From NCBI GenBank assembly GCA_017506865.1, contig JAFCMP010000103.1, forward strand, positions 186,001-250,000: DNA of 64,000 bases, read 5' to 3'. Positions within the stretch are counted from its first letter, which is position 1. Each line of letters opens with the position of its first letter. Both the position numbers and the translations under genes were made by a program. Under the pieces are notes generated by a model that saw nothing but the letters and a program-made list of their open reading frames with translations, ran no database searches and had not been told where the DNA came from. Source of the DNA: Tribonema minus. Lineage: Eukaryota > Sar > Xanthophyceae > Tribonematales > Tribonemataceae. This document shows, piece by piece, positions 1 to 11,009 of the stretch.

Positions 1-146
1 GCTATAAGACCCCCGGGTCTTTTACAGCGCAGGGCTGTTTACCGCTAGGGGGCTGTTTACCCGGTACTTTACGGTACTTCTATGTACCCATACATGAAAT
101 CTCGATGAACGGTTTTTGCAAACCCTACTCATTGCGATCGTGGCAG

Positions 147-3100
147 GCGGCCGAGGGGCACACGCGACACAGCCTCACGCGCGGTTGGACGCTTCCCACG
201 CTGCTGCCGCCGGACGATCCGTCCATGCGCATGGAAGTGACAGGTGCGCCGGTGTGCGGGAATTGACGTTTCTTCAAATTTGCGAAGTTTTTGGAGGTTG
301 CAATAGCGCATCCGCTACTTGATGAATGCAGTTGACATAATTTACTGTTGAAGTGTTTGACAAACTTCATATGCTGCTGCCGCCGGACGATCCGCCCATG
401 CGAATGGAGGTGACAGGTGCGTTAGATGGGGCAATCACATACTTCCATCATATAATTCAAAATCGAAGTATTCGCGCATTTTCTGGTGGCGCATCAGGCC
501 CTGACGCATGCATTCAAATTTGACTTGGCCTCCTGCACGGCCTGCTTGCACATGGAGGTGACAGGTGCGCCGCTCGGGGCAATGGCGTTACTTCAGATTG
601 GAGGTTAAGGTAGAAGCGTCAGGTTTACTCAATGAATGCATTTGGATTTGGCGTGTCCTTTAGGCCTCCTTTACCGATCACGAAGCGTACAGCCGATGGA
701 GAACTGCAATTTATTGCGAAGGTAAACATCGGTCTGCGTGCCTGGGCTGGTGAATGACGTGCCATTTGTAGTCAATACACGAGCAAGTACATGTAGCAAT
801 CGATGCATCTGCGTGTTGTGCAGCATGGCTCAGGAGGGTGCACTCTTCTCTGCGGGTGCGGTGTACCGGCAGCACACGTGGCGTCACAGTTGAGGTTTGC
901 AGCCGCGCTGGCTACGCTCTTGAAGTTGCTATGGCACTCTGCTGTGGCACACACGATTGAGTGCTTTCATCGTGCGTGATGCGTCCGCCGCCAGGCCTGC
1001 GGGCGTACTGGCTGTAGATTGTAGTTCCGGAGGCATTACTATACAATCATGGTGCACTCTAAAGCACTTTGAAGTCGTTGAATTCGGTTAAAGAAAGTAA
1101 TCAAATGAAGCCCCGTTGTGCGCATGCCCGCCGCCAGACCTGCGGCTGTGCTGGCTGGGCGAGCGCGGCGTCGCCAACACCATCGCGCTGGACGTATCAT
1201 AACGTACTCTGAGTTGTCTTTTTCTACCATCTAGTCTTTCAGATCAAGGTAGTCATTACTCTACTCTACAGCAATCATGTAAACTTCTTCACATGCTGTG
1301 CCCGCCGCCACACCTGCGACCGTACCGTCTGGGCGTGCGCAGTGTCGCCAACACCTTTACGCTGGACATATTATGAAATATAATTCGAGTTTACAATATA
1401 TTGTACTTGTGTCAAGGCAGTCATTACTTTACTCTTTGAAGCTATTGTATGAACTCCATCGCGTGTGCGCCCGCCGCCAGACCTGCGGCCCTACTGGCTG
1501 GGTGCTCGCGGCGTCGCCAACACCTGTGCGCTGGACGTAACACCACGTACTTCAAGTTTTATTTTGTACTTCTGATTGTTAAAACACTTCTTGAATTAGG
1601 CACAAAGTATTCACAAGTACCCCTTTGCACTCGTGCGCCTGCCGCCAGACCTGCGACCCTACTGGCTGGGCGCACGCGGCGTCGCCAACACCTTTGCGCT
1701 GGACGGCCTCGTGCTGCTCACCGCCCCCAACATGAGCGGCAAGAGCACGCTGATGCGCGCCACCATGGCGGCAGCGCTCCTCGCTGCAGCCGGCCTGCAC
1801 GTGCCCGCCGCCGCCGCGACGGTGCCGCGCTACGACTCCTTCTTCCTGCGCACGGCGAGCTTTGACGTCCCCGCAGAGGGCAAGGTCAGTACACATGGTG
1901 TACAGTGTACATGTAGTACAGGGCATTTGGTACAATGCACTGCGTCTGCACGTGCCCGCCGCCGCCGCGACGGTGCCGCGCTACGACTCCTTCTTCCTGC
2001 GCACGGCGAGCTTTGACGTCCCCGCAGAGGGCAAGGTCAGTACACATGGTGTACAGTGTACATGTAGTACAGGGCATTTGGTACAGTGCACTGCGTCTGC
2101 ACGTGCCCGCCGCCGCCGCGACGGTGCCGCACTACGACTCGTTCTTCCTGCGCACGGCAAGCTTCGACGTCCCCGCTGAGGCCAAGGTCAGTACACATGG
2201 TGTACAGTGTACTGCAGATTGTACTATGTAGTACACACTGTGCACCGTACTGCACACTGTACCTGGCTGCTGCACTACTGCTACGGCTGCTTCTTTCTGC
2301 GCACAGCGAGCTTTCACGTCCCTGCCAAGGCAAGGTCAGTATATGGTGTGCAATGTGTACTACTGTGCACTGCGTCTGTACCTAGCTGCTGCATCGCGAA
2401 TAGTGCCAATGCTATGAACTCCTTTTTCCTGCGCACGGCGAGCTTCGACGTCCCTGCGGAGGGCAAGCTCAGTGCACTCTGTGTACAGTGTACTACACAC
2501 TGCACTCTGTACTCAATCCTGTACCCGGCTGAAGCACTGCTGCTGAGACTCTGTCCTCCTGCACACAAAGAGCTTTTTGCTTTATTACTGTGACTCCTTT
2601 TTCCTGCGCACGGCGAGTTTTGACATGCCCGCGGAGGGCAAGGTCAGTGTGTTGTGTGCAATGTGTTGTAGTGTAGGTACTGCGCCCTGTACCTCGCCGT
2701 TGCGCTACCATGCACGCTACTGCTACGACTCCTGCGCACGGTGAGCTTCGAGGTGCCGCACAACCTCAGTACACATGACGTACAGTGTACTGTTACTGTA
2801 CTGCGCACTGTACTGCACAGGAGCGGGCACTGTGCCTGTCTGCTGCGCTGCTGTCACGGATAGGGTAAGGGGCAGCGGTCTGCTGATGACTGCCGCAGCT
2901 GTGGCAGCGCTCACCACTGCGTGTCCATACGTACCTGCCCATACCTCTTTGGCAACTTTGGGCTGCCACCAGAAAGTCTAATCAAAACCCTGTTTCTCGT
3001 GGCCATTTCGCAATGTCCGGGTGCTGCGCGTGGCAGTTACATGAACTCCTCATTGTGAAGGCTCACAGCACGGCTTCATCCCATGGCGGATTGGCGCCAA

Positions 3101-6100
3101 AAATCAAAATATCATTATGTCTCAAATTGTCAGTGTCATTTTTCCTCGTGTGTTTTTTGTGGTGCCTGCAGAGCGCGCTGGCCCTGGAAATGGACGACGT
3201 CCGCGTGCTGCTCAGGGACTGCACGCCGCGCAGCCTGGTGAGCGGTCTGGCACTGAACTAGGGTTGCGGTTAGGATTGGGGCTAGGGTTAGGGTTAGGGC
3301 TGGGGCTCGTGGTTGGCTGCGACTCAAGTCCGTAGTGCCCACTTATTAGGCGTCTGTTACTCCGTGGGTGGTACTCAACAGCAGGATGGGTTGTGATCAA
3401 CTGTAAATGACCTGTTAAATGAACATCTGGGTGCTGCTCAGGGCCTGCCGTGCAGCCTGGTAAGCGATCAGGCACTTGGAGAAGGGCTGAGGTTAGAGTT
3501 AGGGTAGGACTAAAGTAGGGTTAGGGCTGGGGCTCATGGCCGGCTGACAGCCCAGTCCGCACTGCCGATTCGTTTAACCCGTCTGTTACTCCATGGGTGG
3601 TACTCATCAGCACGATAAATATGATCAACTGTTAGTGCGCTGTTAACGTCCAGGTGATGCTCAGGGACGGCACGCCGCGCAGCTCAGGGACTGCACGCCG
3701 CGCAGCCCGGTGAGCGTTTTGGGTCAGCACTGGCACCAAATGTAGGGTTGAGGATAGAACTAGGTGTAGGGTTGTGCTAGGGGCTGTTGATCGGCTGAGA
3801 GTCGAGTCCGCACTGCCGACTTACTAGGCGGCTGTCACTCCATGGGAAGTAAGTACTCATCAGCAGGATGGATATGATCAACTGCAAGTGCGCTGTTGAA
3901 GTCATCAACGCCCAGGAGCTGCTCAGGCGCTATACGCCGCGCGGCAAGCGAACACGCGTAGTCGTCTGCGCCAGTCGCCGTACTGCAGTTCACACGGTAC
4001 CCGCTCCCGGTTTTGTGCGTTCGGCCTGAGCGCCGCAGCACAATAGTCAAACGCTGCAGTAATTGTAGACTAGGTAGAGTAAACAAGAATACATACTTCT
4101 GAAATAAACGGAAACGACAAAAAAAAAGGCACGGTCTGCAGGCCACGGTGGACGAGCTGGGTAAGGCCACGAGTGCGCATGATGGGGCAGCGCTCGGCAA
4201 GCAGACTTGAACAGCAAAAAAAATCAAAAAGCTTTAGAAAGCATTGAAATCAAAATGAAATCAAAAACTGACAATAAAAAGTGCACGGTCCGCAGGCCAT
4301 GGTGGACGAGCTTGGCAAGGGCACGAGCGCGCACGATGGGGCAGCGCTCGGCAAGTATGACAATGAAAAATAAATATTTTTAAACGCTTTCAAAGTCAAG
4401 AGTTAAATCAAGAATGAACTAAACTGACAGAAAAAAGTGCACGGTCCGCAGGTCATGGTGGACGAGCTTGGCAAAGGCACGACCGTGCGCGATGGGGCAG
4501 CGCTCGAAATAGATAAAAAAACTCAACAAACAACGAATTGATTGCCTGTGGTCTGCAATCAATTGATTGCCTTTGGCCTACGCTACAATATCCAAATAAA
4601 AACACCAATCAGGAGCAAACAAATTTTAAAAAGTGACAAGAAAAGCGCGCAGTCCGCAGGCCATGGTGGACGAGCTGGGCAAGGGCACGAGCGCGCGCGA
4701 CGGGGCAGCGCTCGGCAAGCAGATAAAAACAAACAAAAGGTTTGAAACAGCTTTAAAATAAAAAAATAAACAGAACTGACAAACACGGCGCATGGCCCGC
4801 AGGCCATGGTGGACGAGCTTGGCAAGGGCACGAGCGCGCTCGGAACAGATGAAAAAAATTCAATAAATGAAGAAGACTAGAACAAAATAAACAAAAATGA
4901 CAAAAAAAAGTGCACGGTCACGGTCCGCAGGCCATGGTGGACGAGCTCGGCAAGGCACGAGCGCGCGCGATTTGGAAACCAAAATGAAGATGAAACTGAA
5001 AAAACAAAGCACACGGTCTGCAGGCCATGGTGGACGAGCTTGGCAAGGGCACCAGCGCGCGCGATGGGGCAGCGCTCGGCGGCGCGCTGCTGGAGGCCAT
5101 GGACGCGGTGCCCCTCACTGGCATCTTCGCGACGCACTTGGTGAGCAATGCATCACTACAATACTACCGGATATGGCCTTAGCTCGCGCAATCAGTCTCT
5201 TAGCAGCGAGTGTTGCGCGCATGCAAAACTAAAGTAACCAGGTGCCCCTCATCGGCACCTTCGCGACCCATCTGGTCAGCCTTGCCCAACTATACGCCTG
5301 TGATTCTTTCAAGTATCTGGCTTTTACGAGCGCTGCGGAGGGCGTGGAATCTCTGCTTTCGCCTGGTATGCGTCTCCTCAAGACAGTGAGTGCAAGTGAG
5401 GCCATGGACGCGGTGCCCTTCACCGGCGTCTTTGCGACGCATTTGGTGAGCGTTGCTTTACCACCAAATGTCGCCTCAGCGCGCGTATCACTCTCTCAGC
5501 AGAGATCGTCGCGCGTATGCATTTTTTTGGGGAAAAAAAGTGCCCCCCACCGGCATCTTTGCGCCCCCTTTGGTAAGCCTTTCTTCACTGTATGACAGTG
5601 ATGCTTTTTCATACTCTTCTTCTATGAGTAGGGTTGCACAAAATCGTATTTTGGCCACAGAAATACGGCATATTTGGGGCGTATTTGGCGACCAGGATTA
5701 CCTCTTGAGCAAAACTCAACATGACAACATGCTGCACGAAGGGCGTATTTGTGTGGCACGTGGCCAGTCTGCTCGATTCCGAGCATACAGTCCACCACAA
5801 AAGGGGCACTTGAAGTCAGGAATAAACTTCAAAATACGCTGTTTTGCAACCCTATCTATGAGCGCTGCGGAGGGCGTGGAATTACTGTTTTCATATGGTG
5901 CGCGTCTGTTTGAGACAGTAAGTGCAACCGAGGCCATGGACACGGTGCCCAACACCGGCATTTTTGCTACTCTTTGGTGAGCATTTCAGCATGACGGTAC
6001 TACTTGACTGTGACAACATGGCCTACCGAAGCTGTGGAAATGTGCGTAATGGCTGACAGCGATCAGCACCTGGTGTATTACTTAGAGTATACTCCTGCTC

Positions 6101-9100
6101 TCCGTTCATGCTCACTACTCTTTGCGCCCCAGTACGAGCTGTTCAATCTGCTGCTGCGCAGGATACGCACGGCATGCGATGCGTGCGTTTGACAGAGTGC
6201 GGCATAGAAGTAGTTGAAAGCAGCCAGTACCTGATGCAACACACATAACTCTATACTCAATGTTTTTACGTTTGTGCTCACTTCATTTTGCGCGCCAGCA
6301 CGAGCTGTTTGACCTGCCGCTGCGCACGACACGCGTCGCATGCATGTTACAGATCGCAGCATAGCTTGAAGCCGCCAGTACCTGATGCAGCACACAACTC
6401 CATACTCATGTTCTCCGTGCATGCTCATTTTTGAACGAATTTTTTTTCTGCGCGCCAGCACGAGCTGTTTAACCTGCCGCTGCGCACGACGCGCATGGCG
6501 TGCACTCGACAGATCACATCATAGCTTAAAGCAGCCAGTACCAGACGCAACACATACTTCTAACTCTATACTTATGTGCTGTATTCGTGCTCACTTCTCT
6601 CGGCGCGACAGCACGAGCTGTTTGACCTGCCACTGCGCACGACGCGTGTCGCGTGCAGTGCATGCATTCGACAAAACAGCATCACCGCTGACAGCCACCA
6701 TCAACCCAATGCGACACATAAGTGTACATGTTCTGCTCGTGTGTTGCAGCACATGATGTTCTCCGTTGTCATTCACCTCTCTTTGCACGCCAGCACGAGC
6801 TGTTTGACCTGCCGCTGCGCACGACGCGCGTCGCATGCAATGCATGCATTCGACAGATCACAGCCATTGCTGAAAGCGTCCAGTTCCTGATGCAGCACAC
6901 ATGTTTCTCAACTTTCGTCGCGCGTGTGTGCTCACTTCTCTCGGCGCGACAGCACGAGCTGTTTGACCTGCCGCTGCGCACGACGCGCGTGGCGTGCCGC
7001 CGCATGGGCATCGACTGGAGCGACGCGCTGCGCCCGCAGTGGACGTACACGCTGGAGGACGGCCTTTGCACCAACTCTCTGGCGCTGCACACCGCGCGGG
7101 TGAGTGCAATACGGTAGCAATTTGTCATCAATTCTCGCTCCGGGCGCGATAAAGCCCGGTGCACTTCCGATGCGTCTCTGGACTTCAGACGCTAAGCATG
7201 CAGTCCGCAGTGGACATTCACGCTGGAGCACGGCCGCTGCACCAACTCGCTGGCGCTGCACACCGCGCGGGTGGGTGCAGCGCTCAACACTGTGGCACGC
7301 TGTACATGCTTCCGGTGCGTCTCTGGATTTCACACGCTGAGCATGCAGTTCGAAACGGCAGCCGCCGGTGCGGAAACCTGGCATTGCGGTGGATTGGAGC
7401 AAAGCCGCTGCACGACTCGCTGGTGCTGCACACTGCGCGGGGTGAGTGCAGCGCATACCGTTGTTGTTGTCTGGCACAGGCTACGTAGCTGAAGCTGGTA
7501 GGCACCACAGAAAACATGCCCACCAAGAATGCGGCAGGCATCCTGGCGCCATCAACTCGCTGGCGCTGCACACCACGCGGGGAGTGCAGTGCTCAACTCT
7601 GTGGCACGCACACATGGCGAGCGCGCGCTCAAACACACACACACACACACACAGAAAGAGAGTCAACATCTGCTGCATCATACATAGCCTCTGTGCCTGG
7701 GTCCTTGTTCCGCTGGGGCACAAGCAAGCACACGTTTCTTGGGTTGCACGATTGATGCAGCCTTCAGCCAATCTTCAAAGAGAGCCTTGCTAGTATGCTG
7801 AGCCACCCAGCACCCACAGCCAGACTGTGATCCCTACAGCATGCCATAATCTGTACATCACGCAGCAAGTGCACGCTCTGCAATCAGAGCTTTTTTTCTT
7901 CCTGTGTGCCACGGCAGCCCTATGCGGAGTGGGTGCAGTGGTTCACTACTGGTTTCGTGACAAGGACGTGCCCCTTCCCCGGCAAAGGAAGAGCGCCTCA
8001 GAGAGCTTGACACACTGTCTTCAAGCAATGCAAAACTACGTCAAGACAGACAGTCGAACATGCACGGGAGCTGGCAAGTGCACCAGACTTGCGCGATCAC
8101 GGTGGCGCGGCGCTTAGCCCCCGCTATGCGTAGGCCTACGGCATATTGGACCAGGACAATCAGCTGTTCTCTGAAATTGGCAAGTGCACGAGACTGAGCG
8201 GCAATGAGCACCTGGCTCGCTCGTGCGTCCTGCTGTGCGCAGGCCTACGGCATACCAAACGCCGTGCTAGCGCTTGGTGAGAAGGACGCGCCCCCCTGCG
8301 GCAAGGGGGGAATGGCGCCTCAGAGAGCTTAACGCACATTGTGTCCAAGCAACTCAAACTGCTCATGAGCTGCAGAGAGTTTAACGCACATTGTGTTCAA
8401 GCAACTCAAACTGCACCAGGACGACCAATTGCACACTGGAATTGCTGCTTACACCAGACTGACGCGATCACAGTTGCGCGGCGTTCGGCTGCTATGAGCA
8501 GGCCTACGGCATATTGGACCAGGACAGTTCAATTGCTGCCTGAATTTGGTCAGTGCACCAGACTTGCGCAAGACTCAACATGCGGCGCTCGTCCCTCCTT
8601 TGCACAGGCTTACGGCATACCGGACGCAGTGCTGGCGCGCGCAGAGGAGCTGGGCCACAGCTTCGACGCGCTCTGCAGAACCGCGCCCCTGGCCGCTGCG
8701 CCCCCTGCAGCAGCCCCTGACGCAGCGCGGCAAGCGGTTCCGCTGAGCGGTGCTGCGGCTGTGAATGGGGCTCAGGATGCTGCCACATTGCTACAGCAAC
8801 GCTCAGGCGCTGACGCAGCAGCGATCAACGGGTCTGCACGTATGACCGATGATGTGAGCACCGGCGGCGACGGCTTTGTGGCTAGCCCTAGCGCTAGGGC
8901 TGAGGCGCGGGCGGTGGCGGCTGGCGACAGCGCTCATCAGGCGGGCAAGGGGATGGCGGAGGCCGCGGCAGTGCTCCGCCGCGTACTTCCGTGTTCCCCA
9001 AGGTAACAATTGCAAAACTCAAGTTCACTATTCAAGTGCGAGTTTAAGTTCGAGCATGCGCGTCTTCACAAGTGCACGCCCCCAGCGTGCCGCGTCGTGT

Positions 9101-10983
9101 GTGCATGCAGCCGGCTTGCTGTGCCACGTCAGCCAGACAAGGGGGCGCATGCTGAACCCCCTTCGCCCGCTAGAATGCCGCTTGAAGGATTTTGTTCCCC
9201 AGCTGTGTAGCTTTTGTGCAACCTGCGAGGAAGGCAACGTCACTTCAATCAAATTTTTTGGCAATTTTGGCAGAAAGGGAGCCAAAAACCAGGAACCAGC
9301 CAAAGGCACACAGAGAGAGAGGAAGCGTGTGCCACGTGTCAAGTGCCAAGTGTTCGAACACCCTTGTGGCAATCAATCAGACTTCCCGTGAGGATGGTGT
9401 TTTCCCCCCACTGCGCCTGCCATGACAGTGTGTTCTCAACTCTCCTGTGCACTGCTTGCCCATATGGTATTGCATGTTCATCATGGCATGTCTAGCACAA
9501 TCCCTGTGCGTTAGGCATCGCATTCTGTCGACCAGCCTGTAGGCTAGTTCCTGCAGCATAGCTCAGTTTTGTGGGGAGTCTGGTGTCCTTTGGATGTCAC
9601 TTGTTAGCACCCTATGCTTGTACTCGAATCCCTGTGTCAGAAGCATACAACGCCACCACTCATTTTCCGTCGCCGATATACCCACTGCTGCCGCAGGGAC
9701 GTCTGCACGATCCCCCCGGGGTACTCCGTCCCCCCTCGACTAGAGGGGACGAGCGCGCTCTACGTGCTCAGGCTGCCGAACGGCCGCTTTTACGTCGGCG
9801 AGAGCGACGCGATATCGACGCGTCTCGCGCAGCACCGGCGGCGCTGGGGCGACGCGCTCGAGGCGCTGGTCGTGGCAGCGAGCAGCAAGAGCGCCGCCAG
9901 GGCGGCAGGTGGGTGGGAATTTTGCTTTCGTACTTGAAAAACGCAGTAGCGGCGCGCGGAGCGAGTAATCAGTGCAGAAGGGGGCAGCGACATGGAAGAT
10001 GCTTGATCCGATGGGGCGACGCGCTGGAGGCGCTCGTGGTGGCATCGAGCAGCAAGAGTGCTGCGAGGGCGGCAGGTGCAGGCGGGGGCATTTTTCCCGT
10101 CATACTTGGAGTACGCGGTGGCGGCGTCTGGATCGAGTAGGCCGTGCGGAAAGGAGCTCCAACGTGGAAGATTCTTGAAGTGATGCGGTAGCATGCTTTC
10201 AACGTGGAAGATTCTTGAAGTTATGCGGTAGTATACTTGAAGTACGCAGTAGCGGCGCGTGGGTCAAGTAGCCCGTGCAGGAAGGAGCACTGACATGAGA
10301 GCTGCTTGATCTGATGTGGTGGTGGCATTTGGTTGAAGCACATCCGGTACAGAAGCAGCACACGCACACTTCCTCGTTGGAGTGCGTTAGAGCAGCGCGT
10401 ACGTGTCGCGCGATTCATACTGAAGAGTCCTTACACCGTGGGACGCGATGCGGTCCAGGGTTTTCATGGTGGACGCGTCTGTGGTCGTATCTCGGCAGTG
10501 ATAGTGCCGCAAGGTCGAGAGCCAGCACCAACAACAAGAGCGAAGTGCACAGGACCCAATCTTTGTGGTCAGTGCTAAATGAGGCCACCGTTTCACTCGC
10601 ACCATATAGTTCACGTCCCACCTGTTTGTTGCGCCAGATGCAAAGATACGCACTATTGGCCTTGACTATCGATGAAACGGTGCTTCTGCGGCAGGTGAAG
10701 CACTTTTAATAAATGCATACTTCGAAGTACATAATCTGTCAGCGCCAGCAGCACCTTCGTGCGCTTCATGTGAGAGCATACAGGTTGCTGGCCGCCGTCC
10801 ACCTGACGTTTGACGCGTTACGATTGCGCATGCCTTGATTACAACTGCCTACCTACCTTGTTCGGCGCAGAGTCGGACGCGATCGCGGCGCTGCAGCGCG
10901 CGGGCTTCGACCTCGTCAGCGCGAACGATGCGGAGCACGTCAGCTTTGGCAGCGAAAGTGTGTGGCGAGCGCGCCCTCAATGA
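147..10983 (+). CDS. MSH1: MSH1-like organelle mismatch protein (MutS ATPase + GIY-YIG nuclease), 3' part of gene
   Basis: Eight exons can be joined: 147-243, 1649-1884, 3172-3237, 5024-5140, 6953-7099, 8608-9002, 9697-9908 and 10871-10983. Their lengths sum to 1383 nt (460 residues plus stop) and all phases agree. The upstream part lies outside the window. Visible in order: a PYWL segment, a Walker A loop (APNMSGKST), the stretch SFDVPAEGK, Walker B (MVDELGKGTSARDG), the THLHELFDLPL helix, then after an Ala-rich linker a GIY-YIG domain (ALYVLRLPNGRFYVGESD, ISTRLAQHR, and the Glu of ESDAIAALQ). This order, and the segments around it, match plant MSH1, which acts in mitochondria and plastids to suppress recombination and mutation. 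The first P-loop residue is Ala instead of the usual Gly. Every GIY-YIG catalytic position I can place (Tyr, Tyr, Arg, Glu) is kept. Introns 1-5 and 7 are filled with copies of exon edges (separate entries). No targeting peptide is visible because the start is missing. Confidence 0.9.
354..580 (+). repeat. Donor-side copies of MSH1 exon 147-243
   Basis: Two extra copies of the exon 3' end with its donor site follow the real exon. The real donor is at 244, the copies are at 417 and 565 (spacings 173 and 148). The first copy keeps the segment coding for LLPPDDP and MRMEVT, the second only its last part. Both keep ACAG followed by GTGCG. Confidence 0.75.
960..1545 (+). repeat. Acceptor-side copies of MSH1 exon 1649-1884
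   Basis: Four copies of the intron 3' end plus the exon 5' edge precede the real exon. Acceptor positions end near 994, 1137, 1311 and 1480, the real one at 1648 (spacings 143, 174, 169, 168). Each copy carries the CCGCCGCCAG acceptor (mutated to CCAC in the third) and a segment like that coding for LRPYWLGARGVAN. Copies 2-4 stop after CTGGAC and run into A/T-richer intron; in copies 2 and 4 a GTA directly follows. Confidence 0.8.
1801..2775 (+). repeat. Donor-side tandem copies of MSH1 exon 1649-1884
   Basis: The exon 3' end plus the start of the intron is repeated about seven times. The CAAG before each donor is at 1881 (real), 2032, 2183, 2331, 2464, 2639 and a weak one near 2761. The units 1801-1951 and 1952-2102 are both 151 bp and differ at one base by eye. 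Later units are progressively more diverged. The coded segment is YDSFFLRTASFDVPAEGK. Confidence 0.9.
3238..3960 (+). repeat. Donor-side copies of MSH1 exon 3172-3237 with TTAGGG-like tracts
   Basis: The exon 3' end (coding for VLLRDCTPRSL) with its donor recurs at donors near 3460, 3710 and 3944, after the real one at 3238, spacing about 222-250 bp. The third unit itself contains a short doubling of the CAGGGACTGCACGCCGCGCAG motif in diverged form. Each intronic part holds a run related to GGGTTAGGG (from about 3259, 3490 and 3742). Confidence 0.8.
4110..4975 (+). repeat. Acceptor-side copies of MSH1 exon 5024-5140
   Basis: Six decayed copies of the exon 5' edge, with acceptor, precede the real exon. 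The GACGAG codons for DE lie at 4151, 4305, 4461, 4669, 4812 and 4940, against 5033 in the real exon. All keep the motif GTCCGCAG or a close variant followed by GCCATGGTGGACGAGCT or similar. Most then break off after the part coding for AALG, and the stretches between are A-rich intron. Confidence 0.9.
5225..5985 (+). repeat. Donor-side copies of MSH1 exon 5024-5140
   Basis: The exon 3' end (coding for MDAVPLTGIFATHL) plus donor is repeated four times after the real donor at 5141: donors near 5274, 5445, 5573 and 5976. The long last gap is explained by a MITE (5639-5854). Confidence 0.85.
5639..5854. mobile_element. hAT-like MITE in MSH1 intron 4
   Basis: A 216 bp element begins TAGGGTTGCA and ends TGCAACCCTA. 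The inverted ends match over about 24 bp with a few mismatches. It is flanked by the 8 bp direct repeat TCTATGAG (5631-5638 and 5855-5862), the target size typical of hAT transposons. It carries no transposase and sits inside one of the exon-edge copies. A related copy lies in an intron of the Oxa1-like gene (61911-62136). Confidence 0.85.
6110..6860 (+). repeat. Acceptor-side copies of MSH1 exon 6953-7099
   Basis: Five copies of the exon 5' edge, coding for HELFDLPLRTTRVAC, precede the real exon. The GAGCT positions are 6136, 6302, 6462, 6615 and 6797 against 6956 in the real exon (spacings 166, 160, 153, 182, 159). A CAG acceptor is kept in each. The copies end shortly after GCATGC and continue into intron. 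Confidence 0.9.
7125..7160 (-). mobile_element. LINE-A 3'-tail remnant in MSH1 intron 5
   Basis: On the minus strand the sequence reads a hairpin CCGGGC / GCCCGG with loop TTTATCGC, followed by GGAGCGAGAATTGATGA. It matches the 3' end of the LINE-A family (hairpin GGGC / GCCC, then GAGCGAGAATTAATAAAAAGT). Nothing further 5' of the element is recognisable here. Confidence 0.65.
7180..7595 (+). repeat. Donor-side copies of MSH1 exon 6953-7099
   Basis: Three copies of the exon 3' end (coding for CTNSLALHTAR) with donor follow the real donor at 7100, with donor positions near 7271, 7442 and 7581. Spacing is 171, 171 and about 139 bp. The last copy has lost the T of the donor GT. Confidence 0.85.
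7626..7651. repeat. (CA)n microsatellite
   Basis: A run of about ten CA dinucleotides lies inside MSH1 intron 5. Confidence 0.9.
7905..8535 (+). repeat. Acceptor-side copies of MSH1 exon 8608-9002
   Basis: Copies of the exon 5' edge, coding for AYGIPDAVLA, occur with CTACGG at 8135, 8245 and 8504 before the real one (TTACGG) at 8610. A weaker trace is near 7915. The 110/259/106 spacing shows a ~365 bp unit with two copies that was itself duplicated. Confidence 0.75.
9003..9696 (+). other. MSH1 intron 6, no edge copies seen
   Basis: This 694 bp intron joins the MutS part to the GIY-YIG part (donor AAG/GTAACA, acceptor CCGCAG). Unlike its neighbours it shows no clear exon-edge copies. Confidence 0.5.
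9930..10340 (+). repeat. Donor-side copies of MSH1 exon 9697-9908
   Basis: One clear copy of the exon 3' end (coding for WGDALEALVVASSSKSAARAA) ends at a donor at 10076, 167 bp after the real donor at 9909. Two shorter, more decayed repeats of the following intron sequence (TTGAAGTACGCAGTAGCGGC-like) come after it. Confidence 0.75.
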
Positions 10984-11009
10984 CACATGTGCACGTCAAT
11001 CACAGCCCA

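Noticed and set aside
1298-2711. Several open frames of 80-140 codons on both strands
   Set aside because: They are readings across the repeated exon-edge units and introns; the repeats make the frames open in parallel.
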